A DNA stretch of 64,000 bases from Streptomyces nojiriensis (GTDB lineage: Bacteria > Actinomycetota > Actinomycetes > Streptomycetales > Streptomycetaceae). Below are positions 51,519 through 61,937 of the stretch, in pieces. The stretch lies in contig NZ_CP071139.1 in the NCBI RefSeq assembly GCF_017639205.1, forward strand, positions 2,682,001-2,746,000, read 5' to 3'. The position numbers were made by a program, and so were the translations under genes. The notes below the pieces were generated by a model, which was not told where the DNA came from, did no database searches, and saw only the letters and a list, made by a program, of their open reading frames with translations. How positions within the stretch are numbered: the stretch's first letter is position 1; the number at the start of each line of letters is the position of its first letter.

Positions 51519-51533
51519 GCTACCGGCGAGTAA

Positions 51534-52475
51534 TCAACGGAGGAAGGGATCCACGGCCACCGCCACGAACAGCAGCGACACGTAGGTGATCGACCAGTGG
51601 AACAGGCGCATCTCCTTGAGCTTCGCGCCCATGATGCCCGCCTTGGCCCGGGCGTGGAGCGCGTGCGCCTCCCACAGCCACCAGCCGCCCGAGACCAGCG
51701 CGACCGCGGTGTAGAACCAGCCGGTGTAGCCCAGCGGGGTCAGCAGCAGCGAGACCGCCACCATCACCCAGCTGTAGAGGACGATCTGGCGCGCCACGGC
51801 CTTGTTGCCCGCGACGACCGGGAGCATCGGCACGCCGGCCCGCGCGTAGTCGTCCTTGACCTTCATCGACAGCGGCCAGTAGTGCGGCGGCGTCCAGAAG
51901 AAGATGACGAGGAAGAGGATGACCGCGGCCCAGGAGACCTCGTTCTTGACGGCCGACCAGCCGATGAGCACCGGCATGCAGCCCGCGATGCCGCCCCAGA
52001 CGATGTTCTGCGCGGTGCGCCGCTTCAGCAGCATCGTGTAGACCACGACGTAGAAGAGGAGCGCACCGAGCGACAGCGCCGCCGACAGCCAGTTGACGAG
52101 CAGGCCGAAGAAGAGGGTGGAGACGACCGCGAGGGTGAGGCCGAAGGCCAGGCACTCCCGCGGGCTGACCATGCCGGTCACCAGCGGGCGCTGCGAGGTC
52201 CGGTCCATCAGCGCGTCGATGTCGCGGTCGATGTACATGTTCAGCGCGTTGGCGCCGCCCGCGGACAAGTAGCCGCCGAGGCAGGTCACGAGGACCAGCC
52301 GCAGCGACGGAACGCCCTGCTCCGCCAGGAACATCACCGGCACTGTGGTGATCAGCAGAAGTTCGATGATCCGCGGCTTGGTCAATGCCACGAAAGCCAT
52401 GACGCGGGTCCCGAGCGGCCGGTGACCGGGGCTCGTCCCGAGCACCCCCGCTGGACGGGATTCGACGGCCGTCAC
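51534..52475 (-). CDS. ctaB: Protohaem IX farnesyltransferase (haem O synthase) CtaB
   Basis: 313-residue UbiA-family prenyltransferase making haem O. Eight to nine spans, with the first Asp-rich motif in [20 protein letters not shown] and a second region [13 protein letters not shown]. The GTG at 52475 is chosen for its AGGGG SD and family start (TAVESRPAG); a GTG two codons earlier is the alternative. It hands haem O to CtaA. Confidence 0.95.
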   Translation of the reverse strand: MTAVESRPAGVLGTSPGHRPLGTRVMAFVALTKPRIIELLLITTVPVMFLAEQGVPSLRLVLVTCLGGYLSAGGANALNMYIDRDIDALMDRTSQRPLVTGMVSPRECLAFGLTLAVVSTLFFGLLVNWLSAALSLGALLFYVVVYTMLLKRRTAQNIVWGGIAGCMPVLIGWSAVKNEVSWAAVILFLVIFFWTPPHYWPLSMKVKDDYARAGVPMLPVVAGNKAVARQIVLYSWVMVAVSLLLTPLGYTGWFYTAVALVSGGWWLWEAHALHARAKAGIMGAKLKEMRLFHWSITYVSLLFVAVAVDPFLR

Positions 52476-52808
52476 GCACACCCCTGAGAGAGAATCCAGC
52501 AAGCTCCGACTCGGGCCTTTCACAACATGAAGGCCCGGTTAAGGCTTGCGCGTACCACGCCACTGTAGACGTTGCGCTTCCGTCGCCCCGCGCCGGGGTC
52601 GCCTCGTGTTGAGCCGATCGGACCGTGCATACATACGGGGGACCGGCCTCGCCGGACGCCGGTGTGCGGGTGAACGGGGGTCGGCGGCGCGGTGACGGAC
52701 TGCCTGCACCCGAATAGCTGCACGCCGTTGCGGGGGTAGGCTCGGAATCGCGCCGGTGCACCGTTCGTCACCGGGATTCATACATGTGGAGAGGAGCCCT
52801 GACCCACG
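52476..52808. other. Divergent ctaB/tkt promoter region, no gene
   Basis: A 333-bp gap between two divergent genes. It includes the probable tkt -10 TAGGCT (52736-52741), the tkt SD GGAGAGGAG (52787-52795) and C/G-rich repeats (CGGTGTGCGGG). Short frames here lack SD and codon bias. No strong operator palindrome was seen. Confidence 0.55.
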
Positions 52809-54896
52809 GTGAGCACCAAGCCGACCACCACAGAGCTCGAGTGGACCGAACTGGACCAGCGGGCCGTCGACACCGCCCGCATCCTGGCCGCTGATGCGGT
52901 CCAGAAGGTCGGAAACGGCCACCCCGGTACGGCGATGAGCCTGGCCCCCGCCGCGTACACCCTCTTCCAGAAGGTGATGCGGCACGACCCGGCGGACCCC
53001 GAGTGGGTGGGCCGCGACCGCTTCGTGCTCTCCGCGGGGCACTCCTCCCTGACGCTCTACACCCAGCTCTACCTCGGCGGGTTCGGGCTCGAGCTGGACG
53101 ACCTGAAGGCGTTCCGCACCTGGGGCTCGAAGACCCCCGGCCACCCGGAGTACGGCCACACGGCCGGCGTGGAGACCACCACCGGCCCCCTCGGCCAGGG
53201 CATCGCCAACGCGGTGGGCATGGCCATGGCCGCCCGCTACGAGCGCGGTCTGTTCGACCCGGAGGCCGAGCAGGGCGCCTCCCCGTTCGACCACATGGTC
53301 TACGCGATCGCGGGCGACGGCTGCCTCCAGGAGGGCATCTCCCACGAGGCGTCCGCGCTGGCCGGCCACCAGAAGCTCGGCAACCTCGTCCTGCTGTGGG
53401 ACGACAACCACATCTCCATCGAGGGTGACACGGAGACGGCCGTCTCCGAGGACACCCTGAAGCGCTACGAGGCGTACGGCTGGCACGTCCAGCGCGTCGA
53501 GCAGCAGGAGAACGGCGACCTCGACCCGAAGGCGCTGTTCGCCGCCCTCCAGGCCGCCAAGGCCGAGACCGGCCGCCCGTCCTTCATCGCGGCCCGCTCG
53601 ATCATCGCCTGGCCGGCCCCGCACGCCCAGAACACCGAGGCCGCCCACGGCTCGGCGCTCGGCGACGACGAGGTCGCGGCCACCAAGCGCGTCCTCGGCT
53701 TCGACCCGGAGCAGACCTTCGAGGTCTCCGACGAGGTCATCGCCCACACCCGCAAGGCCCTCGACCGCGGCCGCGAGGCCAAGGCCGAGTGGGAGAAGGA
53801 GTTCTCCGCCTGGCGCACCGCCAACCCGGAGCGCGCCGCCGAGTTCGACCGCATCAACGCCAACGAGCTGCCCGCGGGCTGGGAGGACAAGCTCCCCGTC
53901 TTCGAGGCCGGCAAGGGCGTCGCCACCCGCGCCGCCTCCGGCAAGGTGCTCGGCGCGCTCGGCGCGGTCATCCCGGAGCTGTGGGGCGGCTCGGCCGACC
54001 TGGCCGGCTCCAACAACACCACCATCGACAAGGACTCCTCGTTCCTGCCGGTGGGGAACCCGCTGCCGGAGGCCGACCCGTACGGCCGGACCATCCACTT
54101 CGGCATCCGCGAGCACGCCATGGCCGCGTCCATGAACGGCATCGCGCTGCACGGCCACACCCGCATCTACGGCGGCACCTTCCTGGTGTTCTCCGACTAC
54201 ATGCGCAACGCCGTCCGTCTGTCCGCGCTGATGCACCTGCCGGTGACGTACGTGTGGACGCACGACTCCATCGGTCTGGGCGAGGACGGCCCGACCCACC
54301 AGCCGGTCGAGCACCTCGCCTCGCTGCGCGCCATCCCGGGCCTGAACATCGTCCGCCCGGCCGACGCCAACGAGACCGCCATCGCCTGGCGCGAGATCCT
54401 GCGCCGCCACACCAAGGTCTTCGGCAAGGGCGCCCCGCACGGTCTCGCGCTGACCCGCCAGGGTGTGCCGACCTACGAGCGCAACGAGGGCGCGGCCAAG
54501 GGCGGGTACGTCCTGTTCGAGGCCGAGGGCGGCCCGGCGCAGGTCCTCCTCATCTGTACCGGCTCCGAGGTGCACCTGGCCGTCGAGGCCCGTGAGCAGC
54601 TCCAGGCGCAGGGCGTCCCCACCCGGGTCGTCTCGATGCCGTCGGTCGAGTGGTTCGAGGAGCAGGACCAGGAGTACAAGGACAGCGTCCTGCCGCCGTC
54701 GGTGAAGGCCCGCGTCGCGGTCGAGGCGGGCATCGGCCTGACCTGGCACCGCTACGTCGGCGACGCCGGCCGGATCGTCTCGCTGGAGCACTTCGGTGCC
54801 TCGGCGGACGCGAAGGTGCTCTTCCGCGAGTTCGGCTTCACCGCCGAGAACGTGGCGGCCGCCGCCAAGGAATCCCTCGAAGCCGCTGCGCGCTGA
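52809..54896 (+). CDS. tkt: Transketolase
   Basis: 695-residue ThDP enzyme of the non-oxidative pentose phosphate pathway. The N-terminal domain has [20 protein letters not shown] and the ThDP motif [19 protein letters not shown]. The pyrimidine domain has STHNTTID-like [30 protein letters not shown] and [23 protein letters not shown] start with SD GGAGAGGAG about 14 bases upstream. First gene of tkt-tal-zwf-opcA. Confidence 0.97.
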   Translation: MSTKPTTTELEWTELDQRAVDTARILAADAVQKVGNGHPGTAMSLAPAAYTLFQKVMRHDPADPEWVGRDRFVLSAGHSSLTLYTQLYLGGFGLELDDLKAFRTWGSKTPGHPEYGHTAGVETTTGPLGQGIANAVGMAMAARYERGLFDPEAEQGASPFDHMVYAIAGDGCLQEGISHEASALAGHQKLGNLVLLWDDNHISIEGDTETAVSEDTLKRYEAYGWHVQRVEQQENGDLDPKALFAALQAAKAETGRPSFIAARSIIAWPAPHAQNTEAAHGSALGDDEVAATKRVLGFDPEQTFEVSDEVIAHTRKALDRGREAKAEWEKEFSAWRTANPERAAEFDRINANELPAGWEDKLPVFEAGKGVATRAASGKVLGALGAVIPELWGGSADLAGSNNTTIDKDSSFLPVGNPLPEADPYGRTIHFGIREHAMAASMNGIALHGHTRIYGGTFLVFSDYMRNAVRLSALMHLPVTYVWTHDSIGLGEDGPTHQPVEHLASLRAIPGLNIVRPADANETAIAWREILRRHTKVFGKGAPHGLALTRQGVPTYERNEGAAKGGYVLFEAEGGPAQVLLICTGSEVHLAVEAREQLQAQGVPTRVVSMPSVEWFEEQDQEYKDSVLPPSVKARVAVEAGIGLTWHRYVGDAGRIVSLEHFGASADAKVLFREFGFTAENVAAAAKESLEAAAR

Positions 54897-54930
54897 CGCC
54901 GGTCCGGAACCAAGTAGGAGATGTAATCCC

Positions 54931-56049
54931 ATGACAGACGCACTCAAGCGCCTCTCCGACGAAGGCGTCGCGATCTGGCTGGACGACCTGTCCCGCAAGC
55001 GCATCACGTCCGGCAACCTGGCCGAGCTCATCGACCAGTCGCACGTGGTCGGTGTCACCACCAACCCGGCGATCTTCCAGAAGGCCATCAGCGGCGGCGA
55101 GGGCTACGAGCAGCAGCTCACCGACCTCGCGACCCGCAAGGTCACCGTGGAAGAGGCCCTGCGCATGATCACGACGGCGGACGTCAGGGACGCCGCCGAC
55201 ATCCTGCGCCCGGTCTACGACCGCACCGACGGCCAGGACGGCCGCGTGTCGATCGAGGTCGACCCGCGCCTGGCGCACAACACGGCGGCGACCATCGCCG
55301 AGGCCAAGCAGCTCGCCTGGCTGGTGGACCGCCCGAACACGCTCATCAAGATCCCGGCGACCAAGGCCGGCCTGCCGGCGATCACCGAGGTCATCGGCAA
55401 GGGCATCAGCGTCAACGTCACGCTGATCTTCTCGCTGGAGCGCTACCGCGAGGTCATGGACGCGTACCTGGCGGGTCTGGAGAAGGCCAAGGCCGCCGGC
55501 CTGGACCTCTCCCTGATCCACTCGGTCGCCTCCTTCTTCGTGTCCCGCGTGGACTCGGAGATCGACAAGCGCCTGGACGCGGTCGGCACGGACGAGGCGA
55601 AGGCCCTCAAGGGCAAGGCGGCGCTCGCCAACGCCCGTCTGGCCTACGAGGCCTACGAGCAGGTCTTCGCCAGTGACCGCTGGGCCGCCCTGGAGCGTCT
55701 CGGCGCCAACAAGCAGCGTGCGCTGTGGGCCTCGACGGGCGTCAAGGACCCGGCGTACAAGGACACCCTGTACGTGGACGACCTGGTCGCCCCGAACACG
55801 GTGAACACCATGCCGGAGGCCACCCTGGAGGCCACCGCCGACCACGGGCAGATCACGGGCGACACCGTGCGCGGCACCTACGAGCAGGCGCGCGCCGAGC
55901 TCGACGCGGTCGCGAAGCTGGGCATCTCGTACGACGATGTGGTGCAGCTGCTCGAGGACGAGGGCGTCGAGAAGTTCGAGGCGTCCTGGAACGACCTGCT
56001 GAAGTCGACCGAGGCGGAGCTTGAGCGCCTCGCCCCCACGGAGGCCTGA
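54931..56049 (+). CDS. tal: Transaldolase
   Basis: 372 residues, the longer actinobacterial type. It moves dihydroxyacetone units between sugar phosphates. Schiff-base Lys in [14 protein letters not shown]; also [13 protein letters not shown] near the start and [25 protein letters not shown] precedes the ATG. Co-transcribed with tkt upstream (34-base gap) and zwf downstream (5-base gap). Confidence 0.97.
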   Translation: MTDALKRLSDEGVAIWLDDLSRKRITSGNLAELIDQSHVVGVTTNPAIFQKAISGGEGYEQQLTDLATRKVTVEEALRMITTADVRDAADILRPVYDRTDGQDGRVSIEVDPRLAHNTAATIAEAKQLAWLVDRPNTLIKIPATKAGLPAITEVIGKGISVNVTLIFSLERYREVMDAYLAGLEKAKAAGLDLSLIHSVASFFVSRVDSEIDKRLDAVGTDEAKALKGKAALANARLAYEAYEQVFASDRWAALERLGANKQRALWASTGVKDPAYKDTLYVDDLVAPNTVNTMPEATLEATADHGQITGDTVRGTYEQARAELDAVAKLGISYDDVVQLLEDEGVEKFEASWNDLLKSTEAELERLAPTEA

Positions 56050-56054
56050 ACACC

Positions 56055-57581
56055 TTGTCTGTAAACGGAGCGAACCCGCTTCGTGACGCACAGGACCGGC
56101 GGCTCCCGCGCATCGCGGGGCCGTCCGGCCTGGTCATTTTCGGCGTTACGGGTGACCTGTCGCGCAAGAAGCTGATGCCTGCCGTCTACGACCTGGCCAA
56201 CAGAGGCCTGCTTCCGCCGGGCTTCTCGCTGATCGGGTTCGCCCGGCGCGAGTGGCAGGACGAGGACTTCGCGCAGGAGGTCCACGACGCGGTCAAGGAG
56301 CACTCCCGGACGCCCTTCCGCGAGGAAGTGTGGCAGCAGCTGGTGCAGGGCTGCCGTTTCGTCTCGGGCGATTTCGACGACGACGCCGCCTTCGAGACGC
56401 TGAAGGCGACCATCGAGGAGCTGGACAAGGCACAGGGCACGGGCGGCAACTTCGCCTTCTACCTGTCCGTCCCGCCGAAGTTCTTCCCCAAGGTGGTCCA
56501 GCAGCTCAAGGACCACGGGCTGGCGCAGAAGGAGGGCTCCTGGCGGCGTGCCGTCATCGAGAAGCCCTTCGGACACGACCTGAAGAGCGCCGAGGAACTC
56601 AACAAGGTCGTCCACGAGGTCTTCCCGCGTGACGAGGTCTTCCGGATCGACCACTACCTCGGCAAGGAGACCGTCCAGAACATCCTGGCGCTCCGCTTCG
56701 CCAACACGATGTTCGAGCCGATCTGGAACCGGTCGTACGTCGACCACGTGCAGATCACCATGGCCGAGGACATCGGCATCGGCGGCCGGGCCGGCTACTA
56801 CGACGGTATCGGCGCCGCCCGAGACGTCATCCAGAACCACCTGCTCCAGCTGCTCGCGCTGACCGCGATGGAGGAGCCGGGCTCCTTCCACCCCAAGGCG
56901 CTGGTGGCCGAGAAGCTCAAGGTGCTCACCGCGGTGCAGCTGCCGGAGGACCTGGGCAAGCACACCGTGCGCGGCCAGTACGCGGCGGCCTGGCAGGGCG
57001 GCGAGAAGGTCGTCGGGTACCTCGAAGAGGACGGCATCGACCCCAAGTCGAAGACCGACACCTACGCGGCCATCCGCCTGGAGATCAACAACCGCCGCTG
57101 GGCGGGCGTCCCGTTCTACCTGCGGACGGGCAAGCGCCTGGGCCGCCGGGTGACCGAGATCGCGGTCGTCTTCAAGCGGGCCCCGTACCTGCCCTTCGAG
57201 TCGGGCGCGACCGAGGAGCTGGGGCAGAACGCCCTGGTCATCCGGGTCCAGCCGGACGAGGGCGTGACGGTCCGCTTCGGCTCCAAGGTCCCGGGCACCT
57301 CCATGGAGGTCCGGGACGTCACGATGGACTTCGCCTACGGCGAGTCCTTCACGGAGTCGAGCCCCGAGGCGTACGAGCGGCTCATCCTCGACGTGCTCCT
57401 CGGCGACGCGAACCTCTTCCCGCGTCACCAGGAAGTCGAACTGTCCTGGAACATCCTCGACCCGATCGAGGAGTACTGGGACAAGCACGGCAAGCCCGCG
57501 CAGTACCCGTCGGGCACCTGGGGGCCGGTCGAGGCGGACGAGATGCTCGCACGAGACGGACGGAGCTGGCGCCGGCCATGA
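56055..57581 (+). CDS. zwf: Glucose-6-phosphate 1-dehydrogenase
   Basis: 508 residues. NADP loop IFGVTGDLSRKKLMPAVYDL; catalytic block FRIDHYLGKETVQNIL; EKPFGHD just before. It makes 6-phosphogluconolactone and NADPH. The start is taken as the TTG at 56055, 10 bases after GGAGG, because no ATG/GTG gives the conserved start. The stop overlaps opcA (ATGA), its activator. Confidence 0.95.
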   Translation: MSVNGANPLRDAQDRRLPRIAGPSGLVIFGVTGDLSRKKLMPAVYDLANRGLLPPGFSLIGFARREWQDEDFAQEVHDAVKEHSRTPFREEVWQQLVQGCRFVSGDFDDDAAFETLKATIEELDKAQGTGGNFAFYLSVPPKFFPKVVQQLKDHGLAQKEGSWRRAVIEKPFGHDLKSAEELNKVVHEVFPRDEVFRIDHYLGKETVQNILALRFANTMFEPIWNRSYVDHVQITMAEDIGIGGRAGYYDGIGAARDVIQNHLLQLLALTAMEEPGSFHPKALVAEKLKVLTAVQLPEDLGKHTVRGQYAAAWQGGEKVVGYLEEDGIDPKSKTDTYAAIRLEINNRRWAGVPFYLRTGKRLGRRVTEIAVVFKRAPYLPFESGATEELGQNALVIRVQPDEGVTVRFGSKVPGTSMEVRDVTMDFAYGESFTESSPEAYERLILDVLLGDANLFPRHQEVELSWNILDPIEEYWDKHGKPAQYPSGTWGPVEADEMLARDGRSWRRP

Positions 57582-58618
57582 AGATCGACCTCACGGAGAC
57601 CAACTCCAGCAAGATCAATGCCGCGATGGTGCAGGCACGCCGGGACATCGGCACGCCGGCCATCGGCATGGTCCTCACGCTGGTGATCGTGACCGACGAG
57701 GAGAACGCGTACGACGCGCTCAAGTCGGCGAACGACGCGTCCCACGAACACCCCTCGCGGATCGTCGTCGTCATCAAGCGGGCCAGCCGCTCGCCACGCA
57801 GCCGCCGCGACGCCCGGCTCGACGCGGAAGTCCGCGTCGGGGCGGACTCCGGCAGCGGTGAAACGGTTGTGCTCCGCCTTCACGGCGAACTGGTCGACCA
57901 CGCCCAGTCGGTGGTTCTCCCGTTGCTCCTGCCGGACGCCCCGGTGGTCGTCTGGTGGCCGGACGGTGCCCCCGCGGACCTGGCGGGCGATCCGCTGGGT
58001 GCGCTGGGACAGCGCCGGATCACGGACACGTACTCCTGCGAGGACCCGATCAGGGCGCTCAGCGGCCGTGCGGGGGCGTACGCCCCCGGGGACACGGACC
58101 TGTCGTGGACCCGGATCACCCCGTGGCGCTCGATGCTGGCGGCCGCTCTGGACCAGCAGGCCCTGTCGGTCGTCTCGGCGACCGTCGAGGGTGAAGACGA
58201 GAACCCGAGCTGCGAACTGCTGGCCATGTGGCTGGCGGACCGGCTCCAGGTCCCCGTCAAGCGCACGCTGTCGTCGGGCCCGGGCCTGACGGCCGTACGC
58301 CTGTCCACCAAGGACGGCGACATCGTCCTGGACCGGGCGGACGGCGCGCTGGCCACGCTGTGCATGCCGGGGCAGCCCGACCGTGCGGTGGCGCTCAAGC
58401 GCCGCGACACGGCCGAGCTCCTGGCGGAGGAGCTGCGCAGGCTGGATCCGGACAACACCTACGAGGCCTCGCTGAAGTTCGGCGTGGCACGGCTGGAGGC
58501 GTCCTCCCCGGAGCCGGTGGAGCCCGAGGCTCCGGCCAAGGCCGAGGCCGCCGCTCCGGCCAAGGCCGAACCCTCGAAGCCGGCCGCCAAGCCGGCGAAG
58601 AAGGCCTCGACCAAGTAA
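57578..58618 (+). CDS. opcA: Glucose-6-phosphate dehydrogenase assembly protein OpcA
   Basis: 346 residues. It is required for full G6PDH activity in actinobacteria and cyanobacteria and is coded directly after zwf. It starts MKIDLTETNSSKINAAMVQA; conserved blocks include VLPLLLPDAPVVVWWPDGAP and ITDTYSCEDPIRAL. The C-terminal 40 residues are an Ala/Lys/Pro-rich tail. It has no catalytic motif of its own. It overlaps zwf by four bases. Confidence 0.95.
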   Translation: MKIDLTETNSSKINAAMVQARRDIGTPAIGMVLTLVIVTDEENAYDALKSANDASHEHPSRIVVVIKRASRSPRSRRDARLDAEVRVGADSGSGETVVLRLHGELVDHAQSVVLPLLLPDAPVVVWWPDGAPADLAGDPLGALGQRRITDTYSCEDPIRALSGRAGAYAPGDTDLSWTRITPWRSMLAAALDQQALSVVSATVEGEDENPSCELLAMWLADRLQVPVKRTLSSGPGLTAVRLSTKDGDIVLDRADGALATLCMPGQPDRAVALKRRDTAELLAEELRRLDPDNTYEASLKFGVARLEASSPEPVEPEAPAKAEAAAPAKAEPSKPAAKPAKKASTK

Positions 58619-58634
58619 TACCCCTGCGGGTCCG

Positions 58635-58715
58635 CTGCTGGGGCTCCGCCCCAGACCCCGCGCCTCAAACGCCGGCGGGGCTGAACTTCAGCCCGTCCGG
58701 CGTTTGAGGACCGGG
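58635..58715. repeat. Dispersed hairpin repeat, inverted pair (copies 3 and 4)
   Basis: Copy 3, read on the minus strand from 58685 to 58637, is TTCAGCCCCGCCGGCGTTTG-AGGCGCGGGGTCTGGGGCGG-AGCCCCAG, nearly identical to the copy at 2478. A partial copy 4 follows on the + strand (CTTCAGCCCGTCCGGCGTTT). Together they form a long stem: 58663-58675 pairs with 58697-58709 (13 bp) and 58678-58685 with 58687-58694 (8 bp). It lies after opcA and probably ends that operon. Confidence 0.85.
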
Positions 58716-58764
58716 GCCGCGCAGCGGCACCCGCACCCCCGATCTACCGACAAGGCGGCAGCAC

Positions 58765-59553
58765 ATGGGTATGACGACTCCCCAGGTCGTCGTCCACCGG
58801 GACAAGGAACTGATGGCCCAGGCCACCGCGGCCCGGCTCATCACGAAGATCGTGGACGCGCAGACGGCCCGCGGCACCGCGTCCGTCGTCCTCACCGGCG
58901 GACGCAACGGCAACGGCCTGCTCGCGGCGCTGGCCGCCGCCCCGGCGCGGGACGCGATCGACTGGTCCCGACTGGACCTGTGGTGGGGTGACGAGCGGTA
59001 CGTCCCCGCCGACGACCCCGAGCGCAACCACACCCAGGCCCGCGAGGCCCTCCTGGACTCGGTCCCGGTGGACCCCGCCCGCGTGCACGTGATGCCCGCC
59101 TCGGACGGTCCGTACGGCGGTGACGTGGACGCCGCGGCGGCCGCCTACGCCGCCGAGCTGGCGAAGGCGGCCGGTCCGGAGGACCACGGTCCGGTCCCCC
59201 GGTTCGACGTGCTGATGCTGGGCGTCGGCCCGGACACGCACGTGGCCTCGCTGTTCCCGGAGCACCCGGCGGCCCGCGAGACGGAGCGCACGGTGGTCGG
59301 CGTGCACGGCGCCCCGAAGCCACCGCCCACCCGGATCTCGCTCACGCTCCCGGCGATCCGGGCGGCCCGTGAGGTCTGGCTGCTGGCCGCGGGTGAGGAC
59401 AAGGCCGGGGCGGTCTCCCTGGCCCTCGGCGGCGCGGGCGAGATCCAGGCCCCGGCCGCGGCGGCGTACGGCCGCTCCCGCACCCTGTGGCTCCTGGACC
59501 GCGCGGCGGCGGCCAAGCTCCCGGCCGGCATGTACCCCCCGGCCTCTTCCTGA
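58765..59553 (+). CDS. pgl: 6-phosphogluconolactonase
   Basis: 262 residues of the DevB/Pgl type: VVHRDKELMAQATAARLITK, VVLTGGRNGNGLLAALAA, WSRLDLWWGDERYVPADDPE and GVGPDTHVASLFPEHP. It hydrolyses the product of zwf. It is separated from opcA by the repeat hairpin, so it probably has a promoter of its own. The ATG has a modest SD (AAGGCGG). Confidence 0.95.
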   Translation: MGMTTPQVVVHRDKELMAQATAARLITKIVDAQTARGTASVVLTGGRNGNGLLAALAAAPARDAIDWSRLDLWWGDERYVPADDPERNHTQAREALLDSVPVDPARVHVMPASDGPYGGDVDAAAAAYAAELAKAAGPEDHGPVPRFDVLMLGVGPDTHVASLFPEHPAARETERTVVGVHGAPKPPPTRISLTLPAIRAAREVWLLAAGEDKAGAVSLALGGAGEIQAPAAAAYGRSRTLWLLDRAAAAKLPAGMYPPASS

Positions 59554-59566
59554 CGACGGCCGACGC

Positions 59567-59606
59567 AGCAGGGCCCGCCTCCCGGTACCGGGAGGCGGGC
59601 CCTGCT
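59567..59606. terminator. 40-bp perfect palindrome, bidirectional terminator
   Basis: The left half AGCAGGGCCCGCCTCCCGGT (59567-59586) is the exact reverse complement of the right half (59587-59606). It lies between convergent pgl and pgi, 14 and 11 bases from their stops. Confidence 0.95.
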
Positions 59607-59616
59607 CGTACCCGGG

Positions 59617-61281
59617 TCAGCTACGGCCGCGCAGCTTCCGGTACGTGGCCACCAGCGCCTTCGTCGAGGCGTCCAGCCCCGGCACGTCGGCGCCCTCGCT
59701 CAGCGCGGGCTCGACCCGCTTGGCGAGCACCTTGCCGAGCTCGACGCCCCACTGGTCGAAGGAGTCGATGTTCCACACCGCGCCCTGGACGAACACCTTG
59801 TGCTCGTAGAGCGCGATCAGCTGGCCCAGCACCGCCGGGGAGAGCTCGCCCGCCAGGATGGTGGTCGTCGGGTGGTTCCCGTGGAAGGTCTTGTGCGGGA
59901 CCAGCGACTCCGGGGCGCCCTCGGCACGCACCTCGTCCGCCGTCTTGCCGAAGGCCAGCGCCTGGGTCTGCGCGAAGAAGTTCGCCATCAGCAGGTCGTG
60001 CTGGGCCGCCGGGGCCGCCTCCAGCTCCGCCACCGGCCGGGCGAAGCCGATGAAGTCCGCGGGGATCATCCGGGTGCCCTGGTGGATGAGCTGGTAGTAG
60101 GCGTGCTGCCCGTTGGTGCCGGGCGTGCCCCAGACCACCGGGCCCGTCTGCCACTCCACCGGATTGCCGTCGCGGTCCACGGACTTGCCGTTGGACTCCA
60201 TGTCGAGCTGCTGCAAGTACGCCGTGAAACGAGAGAGGTAGTGGCTGTACGGCAGCACCGCGTGCGACTGGGCGTCGAAGAAGGCGCTGTACCAGATCCC
60301 CAACAGACCCAACAGCAGCGGGGCGTTCTCGTGCGCGGGCGCCGTGCGGAAGTGCTCGTCCATGGCGTGGAAGCCACCGAGCATCTCCCGGAAGGCGGCC
60401 GGGCCGATCGCGATCATCAGCGAGAGGCCGATGGCCGAGTCCAACGAGTAGCGTCCACCGACCCAGTCCCAGAACTCGAACATATTGGCCGGATCGATGC
60501 CGAAGTCGGTGACCTTCTCGGCGTTGGTGGACAGCGCCACGAAGTGCCGGGCCACGGCGGCCTGGTCGCCGCCCAGCCCGGCGAGCAGCCAGCCGCGCGC
60601 CGAGGTGGCGTTGGTGATGGTCTCGATGGTGGTGAAGGTCTTGGAGGCGATGATGAAGAGCGTCTCGGCCGGGTCCAGGTCCCGCACGGCCTCGTGCAGG
60701 TCCGCACCGTCGACGTTGGAGACGAATCGCACCGTCAGATCGCGGTCGGTGAAGGCGCGCAGGGCCTCGTACGCCATGGCCGGGCCGAGGTCGGAGCCGC
60801 CGATGCCGATGTTGACGACGTTCTTGATGCGCTTGCCGGTGAAGCCGGTCCACGCTCCCGACCTGATCCGGTCGGAGAAGTCCGCCATCTTGTCGAGGAC
60901 GGCGTGCACGCCCGGGACGACGTTCTCGCCGTCGACCTCGACGGTGGTGTCCGCCGGTGCGCGCAGGGCGGTGTGCAGCACCGCCCGGTCCTCGGTCGTG
61001 TTGATCTTCTCGCCGTGGAACATCGCCTCGCGCAGCCCGGCCACATCCGTGGCCTCGGCCAGCTCGCGGAGCAGCGCGAGCGTCTCGTCCGTGACGAGGT
61101 GCTTCGAGTAATCGATGTGCAGGTCCCCGACCTGCAGGGTGTAACCGGCGCCGCGGCCGGGATTCTCCTCGAACAGTTCCCGCAGATGCGTCTGCCCGAA
61201 CTCCTCCCGGTGCTTGCCGAGTGCCAGCCACTCGGGCGTCCGGTTGAGCTTCGTACGGCTGCCTGCGTTCATCTCGGACAT
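59617..61281 (-). CDS. pgi: Glucose-6-phosphate isomerase
   Basis: 554 residues. Family blocks: [57 protein letters not shown] and [18 protein letters not shown]. It interconverts glucose- and fructose-6-phosphate, joining glycolysis to the pentose phosphate genes here. The ATG at 61281 has SD GGAAGAAG; a longer upstream frame is unsupported. Confidence 0.97.
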   Translation of the reverse strand: MSEMNAGSRTKLNRTPEWLALGKHREEFGQTHLRELFEENPGRGAGYTLQVGDLHIDYSKHLVTDETLALLRELAEATDVAGLREAMFHGEKINTTEDRAVLHTALRAPADTTVEVDGENVVPGVHAVLDKMADFSDRIRSGAWTGFTGKRIKNVVNIGIGGSDLGPAMAYEALRAFTDRDLTVRFVSNVDGADLHEAVRDLDPAETLFIIASKTFTTIETITNATSARGWLLAGLGGDQAAVARHFVALSTNAEKVTDFGIDPANMFEFWDWVGGRYSLDSAIGLSLMIAIGPAAFREMLGGFHAMDEHFRTAPAHENAPLLLGLLGIWYSAFFDAQSHAVLPYSHYLSRFTAYLQQLDMESNGKSVDRDGNPVEWQTGPVVWGTPGTNGQHAYYQLIHQGTRMIPADFIGFARPVAELEAAPAAQHDLLMANFFAQTQALAFGKTADEVRAEGAPESLVPHKTFHGNHPTTTILAGELSPAVLGQLIALYEHKVFVQGAVWNIDSFDQWGVELGKVLAKRVEPALSEGADVPGLDASTKALVATYRKLRGRS

Positions 61282-61357
61282 CAACCCACTTCTTCCGTCC
61301 TGTCGTGCCCCGCCGTTCACCAACCTAAGGGATCACAAGCGGCAGAACGCACACAAA

Positions 61358-61400
61358 GAGGCCCGGCCCCACAGGAGAAGTTCCTGCGGGGCCGGGCCTC
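61358..61400 (-). terminator. Hairpin terminator of the rbpA-family gene
   Basis: GAGGCCCGGCCCC pairs with GGGGCCGGGCCTC (13 bp), and CAGGA/TCCTG extends the stem inward after one mismatch. It starts 21 bases after the stop. Confidence 0.88.
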
Positions 61401-61420
61401 AGGTCACACTCTTCGAGCTC

Positions 61421-61756
61421 TCAGATCTCGCCGCGGAGCTTGGCGAGCGCCTCGGCGAGGATCGCCTCGCCGTCGGCGTCCGAGCGCCGTTCCCGTACGT
61501 ACGCCAGGTGCGTCTTGTACGGCTCGGTGCGCGGCGGCGCGGGCGGGTTGTCCCGGTCCTGACCGGCCGGGAACCCGCAGCGCGGGCAGTCCCAGGTGTC
61601 CGGCACCTGCGCGTCGCTGGCGAAGCTCGGCTGCGTCTCGTGCCCGTTCGAGCACCAGAAGGAGATGCGCAGGCGGGGCGCGGACTCGCCGCGCTCCGCC
61701 TCACCCATCGGCCCCGCTCCGACCCGGCTACCACGGATCGCGTTGCCACTTGCCAC
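61421..61756 (-). CDS. rbpA: RNA polymerase-binding protein, RbpA family
   Basis: 111 residues. It keeps the family core AIRGSRVGAGP near the N-terminus, a zinc-ribbon-like region with Cys35, His39, Cys57 and Cys60 (WCSNGHE, WDCPRCG) and the sigma-binding C-terminal helix region (THLAYVRERRSDADGEAILA). RbpA supports sigma-A family transcription initiation. It differs from the well-known longer Streptomyces RbpA as I recall it, so it may be a paralogue. The GTG at 61756 has SD GGGAG. Confidence 0.83.
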   Translation of the reverse strand: MASGNAIRGSRVGAGPMGEAERGESAPRLRISFWCSNGHETQPSFASDAQVPDTWDCPRCGFPAGQDRDNPPAPPRTEPYKTHLAYVRERRSDADGEAILAEALAKLRGEI

Positions 61757-61937
61757 GGTCGTAACTCCCTGCGTGATGGTGCCGCGGAAGGTGAGTGGAA
61801 TTCCGCCGCGGAGCGCCCAAGTCTACGTAAGGCCCAACGCACGTCCAGTGAGCGGAGTTACTGATTCCACGCGATGGACGCCGGACCTCATGATAGGCCG
61901 GGCGGTGCCGACCGGACTGCCGGAATGGCCAGAACGG

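Noticed and set aside
52539..55088. An 849-codon open frame antisense to transketolase
   Set aside because: Mirror of a clearly identified tkt; no start signal or domain.
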